Below are positions 46,160 to 57,581 of a stretch of 64,000 nucleotides of DNA, piece by piece. The notes under the pieces were generated by a model. It did not search any database. It was not told the origin of the DNA and saw only the letters and a list, made by a program, of their open reading frames with translations. The stretch covers positions 249,616-313,615 of the forward strand of contig NW_006921533.1 in the NCBI RefSeq assembly GCF_000340215.1. Reading direction: 5' to 3'. Made by a program: the position numbers and the translations under genes. Each line of letters opens with the position of its first letter. The stretch's first letter is position 1. Source of the DNA: Pseudocercospora fijiensis CIRAD86. Taxonomy: Eukaryota > Ascomycota > Dothideomycetes > Mycosphaerellales > Mycosphaerellaceae.

Positions 46160-47560
46160 ATTCGGTATCTCTATATAAACTTCTTAGCACCCCCGGCGAT
46201 CTCCGCAAATGCGACTTCTACGACTTCGAGAGGCAACGAGTATACCTCGTTTATACGGCGGCGACGTTAATAGACCCCGCTATTTAGTTGTTTATAGTAA
46301 ACTCTATAGTAAAGCGAATCTAATCGCTCTCCGAGTCGGTATCGTATAGATTGTCGATATCTAGGTACTCGTAGAGGTCCGGAGGCTTTATTAGGTATTT
46401 CTCGCTCGTTTAATTGTAACCTTCTATATAAATATAGCAGTTAGTTAATAGCGTACCGACTATTATAAAGGCTCTAACTGCCTGCTTGCCTATATATAGC
46501 TGCCTAGTAAAGGTGTTATATGTCTAAAGGCGTATAGTTTAGCCGAATGCGTACTCGACGGAAATACGTAGACTAGCGAGGTATTTATTAAACTTCCGTT
46601 GCTTAGTAGTAAGTATCTTACAGCTAAGATAATGCTTATAAGGAGCTATTATTCCGAAGGCACTATAGTATGCTAGATTACTATAAAGATATAGCATTCT
46701 GCGGCCGGTACGAGGGTCTATTATTCTTCGAAGCCGGCGTATAACGCCTAAGGTCTTATATATCTCCTAATCGTTATTAGAGCTATTATATAGCCCTATT
46801 ATTAAAGATATAATGCCGTCCGGTGTAACAATACCTTAGTACTTGCTACTATGCTCTTTCTTATACCTAGAATACTACTTTCTCTAACTAATCGTAGGTC
46901 GATAGAATTCTTAGAAATAACCGTTAATAAAGCCCTAAATCTACCCTCCTAAGCCGGCTCTTCTTATTACCTTAGCGAAGTATTTAAGGCGACTATAGCT
47001 TCGCAATCGTAGGTGCTATTCGATAAGGTATCCGAAGCGCCGTACGAGATAGTCGATTATATCCGTAAAGACGATACTTAGATACGACTCGTAGTTACTA
47101 AAGAGAGGGTAGGCGATAGCCTATCGAGAGGGCTAGGTAAGGCGCTATAATACTATATAGAGCGTATATTCCGGGCTCGGTTTAATGCTATTACGGAAGT
47201 TAATCGTAGTAATATCTAATACCTCTACTAATTCTTTAACCTAGGCTTTACTAAACCTAAGGCAATATTATTAGTTAGCTTAGCGACAACGAGGTGCCGC
47301 TATACTTTAACTTCTAACCTAACTTCCTATACTAATATTCTACGTACCTATAGTATAGCGGAAACTACGACTTCGGCTAGCTATCTAGCATCTACTCGAA
47401 GAACTCGTACTTAGTAAGCTCTCGTTTCTACCGCGGCGGCTTATCTAATTCGAACACTATTACTACGAGAACGATAAAGATTAATATCTCTTAGTCTTCT
47501 AGCGTTATACTAGCGAGTTTGCAATACCTCGAAAGTAGTTACCTTTCTAGCAGGTAGGCG
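46160..47560 (-). pseudogene. PIF/Harbinger transposase (DDE_4-type) relic
   Basis: Minus strand near 46,680-46,530 reads AYYSAFGIIAPYKHYLSCKI, then TTKQRKFNKYLASLRISVEY followed by AFG. The pattern RFN-x(5-7)-R-x-x-VE-x-AFG is the C-terminal signature of Harbinger transposases around the last catalytic Glu. TAG codons replace several Trp/Gln codons. The upstream (rightward) part is too damaged to place the two Asp residues with certainty. Confidence 0.65.
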
Positions 47561-47735
47561 CGCCTCGAAAACGCGATATCTATACGGATATACGCGACTA
47601 GAAAGAGGTAGATCCTAAGGCACGAGAAACGCACGGTTCATTGCTATATTCAGCTATTCCGAAGGCTCGTACGACTATATCCGTGGACCCACCTGTTGGT
47701 GTAGGTGTTAGCGTAACAAGTGGCTAAAACGCTCT

Positions 47736-48326
47736 GGTGGACCCGACCCCAGAATCCAGGCACCTCTGGGGCAATCCGGCGATGGGGGCCTTCTGGGAAC
47801 ACCTCAAGGCATAGGCTACAGCCACAACTTGATCGAGGCAGACGCGTCTGCAACGAGACACGATCTCTACGAGACGGGAGATGCGTGGACAGTCGATATT
47901 GAGCTCTTCAAGCAGATGTACAACTCTATGCTAGAAGGCCAATTGATCACCGCAAAAGACATAGCACGATACAAGGTCCTGCGCTTTAAGCAGAGCGTCG
48001 CTACGAACAAGTACTTCTATCATGGACCGTACACCGGCGGTATTGCAAGCAGTGCAGGATACTTGTCGACACACGAGATTCTGAAGTCCATCTTCGGCGT
48101 CGTGGATCATCCTAAGCCCTTCACCTACACCTTCGGATGGGAAAGGATTCCGTACAATTGGTCTCGAAGGGCTGGCGACTACAACTGAATAGAGCTCAAC
48201 CTCGATCTCGTCCAATTCCTGCTCTGGTATCCGGAGACTCACAGCATCGGCGGAAACACAGGCACTGTGAACTCTTCCGCAGGCGTCGACTTCAGCGATC
48301 CATCCACCCCTTTGCTTCCTCTTTGA
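47736..48326 (+). pseudogene. Heme-thiolate peroxidase, fragment 3: C-terminus with premature stop
   Basis: The frame reads GGPDPRIQAPLGQSGDGG, LLGTPQGIGYSHNLIEADAS, RHDLYETGDAWTVDIELFKQ, YFYHGPYTGGIASSAGYL and FTYTFGWERIPYNWSRRAGD. It then meets TGA at 48,186-48,188 and continues in the same frame (IELNLDLVQFLLWYPETHSI, GGNTGTVNSSAGVDF) to TGA at 48,324-48,326. The IEADAS block contains the Glu expected at the distal acid-base site. Base composition is normal, with no RIP. The internal stop shows that the gene is dead even apart from the insertions. Confidence 0.85.
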
Positions 48327-48512
48327 TTGACAACGCAACGCCAAATTTCATTTGGCATATTCGCATACATCTATCCAGCGGATATTCTCGATCAGAGTTG
48401 CGTGTGATCATGAACTACATGTATAAGTATAGCTTGGCGCGTGAGACGATGTCGAGATCAGTCCTAGGATGCCAAAGAGAAGAAATTCTCGCTGCTGCAG
48501 ACACGAGGAAGC

Positions 48513-48860
48513 ATGCCATGCCATGCCATGCCACTTTTCTTCTCCCAGAGCCCGTACAGCTTCAAGCCGACGCCGGGTTTTTTCGGGTCTGAAGCTACGA
48601 ATCAAGCTGCGATGAAAAGACATTTCACGCAGTTAACAGGCCGTTATGGTGAGATCTACGCTGCGTCTTTTGTGGACAAGCACGGTACTGAGATGGCGAC
48701 TGGCGATGCCAAGAAGAGCACTGGGTACGTCGAAAGCATCGGGTACAAGCTCGGCGACATCACCGCCTTGGTCGATCGGGGCGATTGTTTGGGCGGTCCA
48801 GGTGGGCAAGATACATATACTGCCCCAACGCCCGTGTGGTGCCTCGGTGTTACTGTATAG
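48513..48860 (+). CDS. Hypothetical ORF or gene fragment
   Basis: ATG at 48,513 inside a CATGC repeat opens a frame that from about residue 17 looks protein-like: PTPGFFGSEATNQAAMKRHF, RYGEIYAASFVDKHGTEMAT, IGYKLGDITALVDRGDCLGG and PTPVWCLGVTV. I do not recognise the family. It follows the peroxidase remnant on the same strand by about 190 bp. It might be the 3' end of a truncated gene or an unrelated small gene. Its first 15 codons are unlikely to be genuine. Confidence 0.35.
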   Translation: MPCHAMPLFFSQSPYSFKPTPGFFGSEATNQAAMKRHFTQLTGRYGEIYAASFVDKHGTEMATGDAKKSTGYVESIGYKLGDITALVDRGDCLGGPGGQDTYTAPTPVWCLGVTV

Positions 48861-49417
48861 GAAGGTGGAGGATGCCCGTCATCATACGCTCGGTCGCTGT
48901 TGCAGCAGGAGCCTTTATATGTTCGAGTAGCGGCCTCTTACCACCGTCGTGACTGCTTTCTTCGTCTTCCATGGCATTGTGGGCTGTCGATGGTCCCCCG
49001 ACATACGAGGCAGCAGCGCATCGATGATCTAATTGGCTTGCCTGCTTTGACACATAGTCGATCCTCGGCGTAGCTTTTCTTCCAGCCAGTCCAGTCAAGA
49101 TGCACTCAAGAATGCTGCAAGCGAGTATGGAGGGGGCGGGGAGAGGGAAGGGAAAGGGGGAGGCCAAGCACAGATGGTGTGAGTAGTAGTATGCATGTAT
49201 GTACTTCCGGAGCGGAAGTGTGGTGAGAGAAAAGCCCCGGGAGTACTGCTGTCCTGTACTCATTGCAGAGCTACCAGTCCCTCCTACTTGGCCTAGTCTT
49301 CTTGAGCCATGGATAACCGCAGTCTGTAGGAAAATTTCATTCTCCGCCAATCCTCCCTTCTCGAGTCCCACGGATCCAAATCTCCTCCTCAAATGTATGA
49401 CTGACTCCCCTCTCCTC
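48861..49417. other. Intergenic, no gene recognised
   Basis: Lies at the 3' ends of the hypothetical ORF and of the dynamin-like gene. A purine-rich tract sits at about 49,125-49,165. No domain-bearing frame was seen. Confidence 0.5.
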
Positions 49418-52114
49418 TCAGCCAGTAGATCCCAAGCAAGCCTGAGCAGCAGGCTGAATCTCCTCCTCCAGCATCTCCTTCGCCACCTTCAGAGCCTTTT
49501 CCAGCTGCTCGCGAAGCTCAATCTCTTCAGGTTCCTCCGTCTCCTTGCTCGAGCACATCATGTGGAACTTCTTCTGAAGAGTGCAGAAGAAGTCCTGAGT
49601 GTGATGGGTGAGCGCGTCGGAATGCTTCTGCAGGAGCTCCTCGAGCTGTCTCTTCAAGAGCTCCACGGATTTCATCCAGACGCCGTGACCGATCTTCGTC
49701 ACTTCGCGCTCGAATGACTTGAGTCGGTCTGTCGGTGTGCCCGATTTGCCCTTGATCTTTTGGCAATGCTCGTATATGGGCTTCATGGCTTGGACAATCG
49801 GGTTGTCCGTATTCTCAGAGCTGACTGCTGCGAGAATATTGCCGAGTTCCTTGCGCATTTCCTTGTTTGCATGTTCCACGAATCTCTGGACGTTTCCCTT
49901 CTCTACGAAGAGGTAGTCGAGGTATGGCTGCAGCGCCATGAGGGTGACTTGGGGATCTGTCTTGATATCGTAGATGATTCTGCTCAACAACTTGTGAATA
50001 GCCTTCGTGACGTTCTTGGGGACGTTGTTGACATTCATCAGGAATTCCTGGAAGAAATGTCTGGCTTCGGCACATTTGATGCTGACGAGCTCTCCGTTCC
50101 AGGAAGTGTTCACGCCTTGCTTGCCCTTGCCTTTCCGGAAGCCTTCTTTCTTCATGATTGCCAGATGCTGACTGGTACCCCAGGTCTTTGCCCATTGCCT
50201 AACGAGAATCAGCGCCTCGTCAGTCCACTCGAACTCAAAATCCCGCATGGGACTGATGATGTCCATCTCGACCTGATCGTGCAAGTCCTGCCAGATTTCC
50301 TCAATGGCCAACCCACTTAGCTTCTGTGGCCCCACGATGATCCTCTCAACTTCATCCTTTCTCGCCATATGCGTCTTGGATATGTACAGCTTAAAGCAGC
50401 TGAGCAGACTGGGAAGTTGAGTCGAGATCGTATGCCGAGCTTCGTTGAGCTTTGCCTCAGCGGGCGCAAGGAAAAGATGTCGTCGTAAAGCCGGGATATT
50501 CGTGCCTTCGACACTCAAAGCTGGAGGATTCGGGTCATCGGTGGCATATCCTGCCTGGGATTTCTTGTACGCCGCATTACCAACACAAAATACAGGGAGC
50601 ACCGCAGGATCTGGCGTGAGCTCGGCGTACAGACCTTGCATCTGACGGACGACCATTTTGCTTCGCATCTGGATGCGGATTTCTCGGTGCTTGAGCATAT
50701 TGTCGCGAATTTGGCTTGCAATCCCGTCTTTCAGCTCCATGAGTTCGTATTTCTGAAAGCCCTTGGAGCCCTTGATCTTGCTGGACACGTCACTCTTCTG
50801 CTTTTCCAGCGTCTTGATCTGATTTAGGATCTTTTCCATTGCTGCATAGTCCTTCTTCGAGCCTTGCACTTCGGTTTCGTCATCGATGCTGTCGGCGTGG
50901 GTAAGAGTAAGAATGGTCCTCGCCGAACCTCGTGTCATGAATCCTTTCGTGAGGCTGTCTCTGATGAATTTATCATCGTCGGCACGGCCGATTTCTGCAA
51001 CCACCATATAGTGAGTGCATTGACGCAGATGAAAAGTAGCGTTTGCCACGCGGGTTTTGTTGGCATCCGAGAGTCCAGGCAGGTCGACCAGCGTAATATT
51101 GTGTTTGAGCAATGGAATATTCAAGCCGAATTTGATCTTGCTCACGAAAGGCCAAAGGGAAGTGATCATGTCACCATCTCTCTCTTCGACCGTGTACATG
51201 TACGGTGCGAGCTGCCAGAGCAAATTCTGAGGGGTTGCTGCTTCTTGCGAGAGGAAAGTCTCCTTTCCAAGTCCGGAATTCACGATGTCATCAGACCAGT
51301 CGCAGAGCGTGTCGACGATATACTCGTCATCCTCGCGCGTAGCAGCAGAGAGGAATTGGTCGGCGGCAGCATATGTTGCGAACTCCTCTCGACTGTTGAA
51401 AAGTGCTCGGAATGCCGTGATTACAGTGCGCTTCACCGCAAAATCCTCAACCGTGCGCTCGCTGTCCTTTGGACCCTCGCCATCGTCTTTGGCGTTGGCA
51501 TTGTAGAATTCCGCAACGTGAGCGCGGATAATGGCATGGCGCTCCTCCGGAGAGAAGAAGTAGACTTCAGCAGCGAAAGGCTGCGTTTGGTTCGGGAAAA
51601 GGTAGCCGAATTCTTGCACTACCCAGGTACAGCTGCTTCCAGCATCGCCCTGTCCGAGTTAGTGAAGATTCTTGCCGAGACAGCAGAGAACTTACCTGAC
51701 GTGCAATCATTCCAATACTGAGAATCGAGTTGATGAGAGAGCTCTTGCCTGGAAAAGTCAGCGATGTGAATGAAAAGGTAAACCCGTCGACTTGCCTGAT
51801 TTCATGTCGCCAACGAGCGCAATTCTGACTTCTTCTGGAAAATTGGAGGTGGTTCGTCGCTTGATTTCCTCGAGCAGTCCGTCAATGACTCCATCACGGT
51901 AGCTGCTGTCTTGGATTGGTCCTTCAAGCAGTTTGATGAGGCCGGAGACATTTTTCATGAGCTTCTCGTATTCTGGTGTAAAAACAGGAGATTGTGGCAT
52001 AGCCTCCGATTTCGCGTCGTAAGGTGGGACCATATCAGCAGCATCGCTACCCTCGGACGCCTCTTCAGGGCTGCCGACATCGCCGGCCATGAGTTCGTCA
52101 TAGGAGCGCTTCAT
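49418..52114 (-). CDS. Large dynamin-like GTPase, SLIP-GC-type
   Basis: Three exons: 52,114-51,796, 51,748-51,696 and 51,649-49,418, giving 867 residues. Start: ATG at 52,114 (MKRSYDELMAGD). The G1 P-loop VGDMKSGKSS (about 100-109) is split by intron 1, which has a GC donor (AG then GCAAGT) and a normal AG acceptor. No GT donor keeps the frame. Intron 2 is GT-AG. Then come GDAGSSCTWVVQEFGY, the G3 motif ITLVDLPGLSDANK and the G4-like LTHADS. A long alpha-helical C-terminal half is rich in Lys/Glu and ends in a coiled-coil-like stretch. Fungal proteins with this layout resemble nuclear GTPase SLIP-GC and hydrolyse GTP in membrane or nuclear processes. The role here is not known. Composition is normal and there are no lesions. 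Confidence 0.9.
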
Positions 52115-52573
52115 GTTGGCCACGCGTTGGAAATGTCGCTATGAGAATCTCGAGATTGCCGGTGGAGGTTAATGTTGTTGGATGGTGTTCGAAATGTCGA
52201 GATGGTTGATGTTGATGTTGTTGTTGGATGGTGTTGGAAGATAAGTTGAGAAGTTGGAAGTTCAAAGCCAGAGATAAATACCTGTCTAATCCAGGGTGCA
52301 ACGAAAGTGAGGAAAGCGAAGAAAGCGACACAGTCCGTGCATCTAGAGCTTGCTGAAGTGGAAGTGAAGTGAAGCAGGATAGGTGTGGCGGTGTCAAAGT
52401 GGCGACATTGTGGACCACATCGAATTCGGATTTGAATTTCAGCTTGAGAAGTTGGACTTGTGCAAATGAAGGCGCGAGAGTGTCGTGTAAGGTCTGCGCA
52501 AAGGTCAATTTGAAGTATAGACGGCTGTATTCAGAACTTCACTTGTGTCGCAGGCACACTTTGCCAAAACCCA
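52115..52573. promoter_or_regulatory. Upstream region of the dynamin-like gene
   Basis: 460 bp between the dynamin-like ATG and the stop of the Rab gene, both on the minus strand. It must contain the dynamin promoter and the Rab 3' UTR. A GTTGATGTT-type repeat lies at about 52,170-52,235. I see no further gene. Confidence 0.5.
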
Positions 52574-53439
52574 TCAGCAGCACCCAGCCTTCTTCGCAGC
52601 ATTCGGATCCTTCCTCCCCAACGTCACCGCCCTCGCACCACCTCCCGCCCCAGGTCCTTTAACCCCACTTCTCCGATCATTCAAATCATACTTGCCGGCC
52701 TCAATATTCTGATAAATCCTCTCTGCAACCTCGACAAACGCCCTCTCGACATTCTCCCCACTCTTAGCCGAAGTCTCCACATACTCCATGACCTTATTAT
52801 CCTTACACCACTCTTCAGCCTCTTCCCTCGTCACCTGTCTCTGATTGGGCGCATTGCTGCCCCCGGAAACGGTGGAAGCATGGGCGAGATCCGACTTATT
52901 CCCCACCAGAACAACCACGATATCATCCTCTGCGATCTGCCGTAGATCATGCAGCCACGACGTGACCGACGCGAACGTACTCCGTCTCGTGATATCGAAA
53001 ACCAACAACGCGCCACTCGCGCCTCGAAAGTACGATCTCGTGATCGACTTGTAAGTTTCCTGACCCGCGGTATCCCATAAACTCAGCTTCATATGCTTCT
53101 GTACAGGTTCCTTGGGCTGGCCTTTTGACTTGGAACTACTGGCGGGAGGTGGTGCTGCTGCTGTCGATGTGGAGGCTGGATTGTTGATTGTGTATCCTCG
53201 TTGGAGGGAAGCGGGAGGTCCTACGGGCACGATTCTGGAGCCGAATTCGACGCCGATGGTGACATCGTGGTGGCTTACGAAACGACCTTCGCACAGGCGG
53301 ATCGTCAGCTAAGCACTGGATATCAGCTGGATTGGCTGAGAGGGTGATAGGAGGAATCGCGTACACTTGATTTCCCGCTGCCGCTGTCTCCCAAGCTCAC
53401 GATCTTGGCGATGAAGTCGTAGGCTGGAGGTTCCGCCAT
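52574..53439 (-). CDS. Rab-family small GTPase, Rab4/Rab14-type
   Basis: Two exons, 53,439-53,365 and 53,308-52,574, with a 56-bp GT-AG intron, 269 residues. G1 is GDSGSGKSS (17-25). The effector region is HHDVTIGVEFGSRIV. G3 is WDTAGQE (103-109), followed by TYKSITRSYFRGASGALLVF, typical of Rab2/4/14. G4 is NKSD and G5 is ETSAKSGENV. The C-terminus GCC is a double-Cys geranylgeranylation signal. Rab4/14 proteins act in endosome-to-surface recycling. Odd feature: about 40 low-complexity residues (Pro/Ala/Ser/Lys-rich, about 53-95) sit between the two switch regions, where most Rabs have a short beta turn. The MULE at 53,606 lies only about 165 bp upstream of the ATG. Confidence 0.92.
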
Positions 53440-53676
53440 GGCGGCGGGTGATGAAGGAATATTGTCGCGTCGAATGTCGCTGTCGCTATTTCAGTCGTTT
53501 GAAGGATTGGCGAGGATGGTAGTTCGTATGGGTGATGTGCAACAAAGAGTGGTGCATGTCGATGTGCTGTGCTGCTTATGACGATTGACGAAGCAAGCAA
53601 GCAAGAGGTGTCTGTATATCAGCAACTCGCGCTGATTGGCTCGACCCACTTTTACCCCTGTCCCACCCCCAACCTC

Positions 53677-53692
53677 GAGTTGCTAGCAACTC
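53677..53692. repeat. Perfect 16-bp subterminal palindrome, left
   Basis: GAGTTGCTAGCAACTC, about 70 bp inside the left end of the MULE. It contains the AGCAACT core also present in the terminal repeat. Confidence 0.9.
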
Positions 53693-55099
53693 CCCTAATG
53701 AATTTGGTTGAAATATGCTTCAAATTCCAAAGGGCTTTAGGAATATAGTAATTTCTACTAAGGTTGCTAGCGATAACTTAATAAAGCTAAAGTTAACGTA
53801 TAGTATAGCTATTACGCTAAATTCGAGGTATATCTACTTGCTCTTGCCCTTATTGTCTATTGCCGCTGTATCTACCGCTACTGTGTCTACTGCCGCTGCC
53901 GCTACTAAAGGTCCTACTATTAAATACTCGTTACTATTCTTCTAATAGAAATCGGCGGTCTCTAATAAAGGTAGACGCTTCCTTGTAACTTAGTTGTAAT
54001 ATATCGATTAGCGACTATTATAGTATATGTTATCGGAGGTTTAACGGCTACGGCGTAGGTATATAAGCGGCGATTATTAAGTAACGAAGACCGCTTAGTA
54101 TAGTAGGCGTATATAGAAGTCGCTATTAGTAAAGGACATAGCGTATAACGTCTATTAAACTGCCGTCGTTTAAAGAAGGTATATTATATCGATAGGTGCT
54201 ATCGCCTATAGCGTACGTATTCTAAAGTACCGAGTTAGTAACCTGCGTAGGTTTAAATAGCGACGGCGGAGGTTACTAAAAGAAAGGCGAAGGAGGTTAG
54301 TAACTATATCTATACTAATTAGTATAGAGACTAGTCGCTATATACTCTAGTACGCGTTAAGTGCCCTCGCCTAGCGCGAACAAGTCTCTTACCTATTGCG
54401 GTTATTATACTTAGTAAGGTTATTATTACTAGTAGTAGTAGTAGTAGATTAATAGTAAGGCGCCTACGCCTATATCGACCTATGCCTATTAAATAGCAAA
54501 CAATATGCTATCGTTATATTGCTATTAATATTACTAGAGCTATTATAATAGCTCTGCTGCCGCTAATAGGCGTATATATTTAGTGTGATACTGCTTAGTA
54601 ATGTTATCTCGATAGGTTAATAACAGGTGCGCCGGCACTACCGTTTCCGCCTTCTTAACCTTCTAATAATAGTCGTAAGTAATGTTCTCGATAAGGCTGC
54701 GAATTAGTAGGTAATAGTCCTTTAATATAGTACTAGCAATAGTATTAACTTCCTCGGCCTTATCGTCTTCGTATAGGTTATTATCGTCTACGAGCTACTC
54801 GCTATAAGTCTTCGGCGAGTTAATATCGCTATTAAAGCTATTAGAGTCGAAGAAACAGTTAATATAGTAATCTACCTATCTAGCCGTTATACTATCGCCT
54901 AATATCTCTCGATTATACTAAATATGCCGATACGGTTAGTACTACTACTTCTAGAAGAAGCACTAGCATATATCGGGGAGTTAGTTATCGAGTTATAGTT
55001 GATATTGTATCTAATTTAGAAGCCCGGTATAAGCGCGCTTCTAAGCGAGTCGATATTGCTTAGTAATAGCGGTTTAAAGACAATATAGCAACTCGTAGA

Positions 55100-56700
55100 A
55101 GCGCTTACTACTGCTATTTAATCTAGTAAATATAGGAAGCAGGTTATCCTTTGCCGCCTCCTTCTTCGTATTGTTATACTATCTCTTATTAATCTCTAGT
55201 ATATATATAAGGGTGCTAGCGAGCGAGAAGTTAGCCTTAATCGACTTAGTATTGCTCTTAAAATCGGCGTAGTACGCCTCGACTAGACTAGTTATACGCG
55301 CCTAAGCAACGATAGTTAGCAATTACGCTTAGAAGAGGAGGTTATAGTAGTTATAGTAGTCTTATACGCATTAATAAGGGGTTGCTCCTCCGTTCCTTAA
55401 CTGTCTATATCTAGGCGTACTTAGCGGACTATTCTTGTAACAAATACGAGTATAACTCGTCGTTCTTGCCGTCCGGTAGAGCGTTAATAGCCTATTGTAT
55501 TCTAACCTTAACCTCCTTATTAGTCTCTGTATATAACGACACCTAAACTAGCTTCTTATAGACCGCCTTATATCGACTTTTAAGTAAAAATTTGCGGCGA
55601 ATAGTCTATAGTAAGTGCCGCATATAAAGATAGGTCCTAACTAGTAGAAATATCTCTCGGATTGCTATCTATTCTAAAGCCGAGTTATTAGTGACAGTGT
55701 ATTGTAACAACTAACTACTAGGTTTACTATAGTTAGCCTAAGAAGCTAGATAATGTAGTGCCTGCGTATAGACCTAACTATGCTTGCTTTTAAGTAATGC
55801 GTATACTACTAGACGCTAGCGTGTGTTGTCGTTAGAAATAAGGATATTAAACAACTTCTAGTCTATTTAGTTAACTTTATACGTGTCGTCTAGCAGTATC
55901 AATTTGCTATACTTCTTTAGCAGCTTAATGCTTTCTTCTATAGCCTATACGAAGCCTCTCCTAATACTATCCTTTATTAAGACACTAAATAATTAATAAT
56001 ACAATTTATGCTCTTTTGCTACTACTATAATACCCTATAATTGAAGCTTAGGATCGTCTCGTTCGGCCGGCATCGTAAACCGCTTGTCTCGGTTATAATA
56101 GGGCGACTTCTTAGCGGCATTATATAGTAAACCGATATCGAGATAAGGGATACCGAGATTAGGTCTATATTAGCTATTAATAGCGTCGTACGTCCGCCTC
56201 GCCTATAGCGAGTAGTCTATTTGCTTCTTAACCTTATCTTTAACTAGTTAACAAACCTTGCGGCTATTAAGAAGGTCGAGATTATAGGTATATATATTAG
56301 CGGTTATATAACGACGAATACTAACCTTTCTAGTAGGCTCGTTCTAGCGGTATTCTACTATTATAACAAAGCTAATAGAGCACTCCTCTTCTAGTAGTTT
56401 AAAGGCTCTTCTATCCTTAATACCTACTACTTCTCGATTTAGCTTATTACGGCGCTGCCTTTCTATATAATAGTAGTATACCTTCTTATAGTATATACTA
56501 TCCGTACTAGGCTTGCCTAGCTTCTTAGTAGACCTCCTAGTATATTAATTGCTATATAGGCTCTATATTAATTTCTAGCCTTCTGTATCGGTGTTAATGT
56601 CTTCTATAAGGTTAAAAACTCGCTAGCGAAGCTGTTTAAGGTTACTAATACTGCTAGGCGTAGATAGGTCTATATTAGTAACATTATGCAATACAGGGGA
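55100..56700 (-). pseudogene. MULE transposase relic
   Basis: Minus-strand frame with TAG/TAA in place of Trp/Gln. LLKKYSKLILLDDTYKVN (about 55,935-55,880) is the first catalytic Asp and YK motif. It is followed by KLFNILISNDNTR and, near 55,700, a YTVTNNSALERVAIR-like stretch where the second Asp region is expected. This part is distinct from the other two MULEs in the window. Confidence 0.6.
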
Positions 56701-57565
56701 TATAGAATAGGAAATATAGAAGGAATTTAGGAATAGTAGAGATAGGAGATAGGGGCGAGACTATTCGAGAATCTACTCCGGCTATTCGAGAATCTACGGA
56801 CCTAGGGCCGCTCCGGTCTTAGTAAGACTATATTGTTAGTAATCTATACTATAGAACATCGCATAGCAACTTCTGATGCCTATACTAGCTACTTATTAGA
56901 ATAATAGCGTAGGAAAGAAGAATTAAGTAAATAAGTAAATAATAGACGTAGAATTCGATACTATAGCTAATCCTAACTGTTCTAGGTATACTGCCTGCCT
57001 AGTAAATAAGGTTCTACGACCCTCGTATTAACGTATAGCTCCTACTATACAATCTCAGTATAATCTAGCATACCTGCTAGCGCTGTAGGTACTAGTAGAG
57101 CCCTCGGAGCGGGCGGGGGTCCTTCCTAAGTAGGTAAATAAGTAGGTATAGGGTTTCTATCGCACTACCTATACTTATAATAGCTAGAGTAGTAGTCTAC
57201 GTTATCTTTAACGCACTTATACCTCCTATAGGCTATTTTGCATATATAGCCCTTACGTAAACGTTCTCGTAGTGCTAGTAGCTAGAAGGGCTTAATAATA
57301 TAGCTATCGATAGCGATAGTAAGATAAATAGCGGCGGCGGCGGCAGTAAGGTTAAAACAGCGATTAAAACAGCGATTAAAACAGCGGTGACGGTGAGGTC
57401 TAGTAGTAGAGAACATAACTAACAAATTTGCCTTAGGCCTCCTCCGCGATCGGATGCTTAGATTCTCGAATAGCCGGAGTGGATTCTCGAATAGTCATGC
57501 CCTAGAGATGGTGGCAATGCCAAGATTACGATTTGTATTGGGTTTAGCGGGGCTTGGTATGGTTA

Positions 57566-57581
57566 GAGTTGCTAGCAACTC
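57566..57581. repeat. Subterminal palindrome, right
   Basis: The same 16-bp palindrome as on the left, here extended to 20 bp (TAGAGTTGCTAGCAACTCTA, 57,564-57,583), about 45 bp inside the right end. Confidence 0.9.

Larger units (their letters stand above)
44263..47735. mobile_element. PIF/Harbinger DNA transposon inserted in the peroxidase gene
   Basis: Inverted terminal repeats of about 37 bp (44,268-44,304 and 47,698-47,735) share TTTTAG(C/T)(C/T)ACTTGTTACGCTAACAC. The duplicated target appears to be the 3-bp GGT at 44,260-44,262 and 47,736-47,738, which fits the 3-bp rule of the superfamily although GGT is not its usual TWA. Removing the element joins FSIG to GPDPRIQAPLGQSG of the peroxidase in frame. 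It has two convergent gene relics: a companion ORF on plus and the transposase on minus. The left end has a few extra bases (TACTC) relative to the right. Confidence 0.78.

Noticed and set aside
47650..47853. 67-codon minus frame containing LATCYANTYTN, similar to plus-strand text near 44,275
   Set aside because: The resemblance is caused by the inverted terminal repeats of the Harbinger element, not by a duplicated gene.
50864..51721. 285-codon plus-strand frame
   Set aside because: It is the antisense shadow of the dynamin-like GTPase, whose G motifs are on the minus strand.
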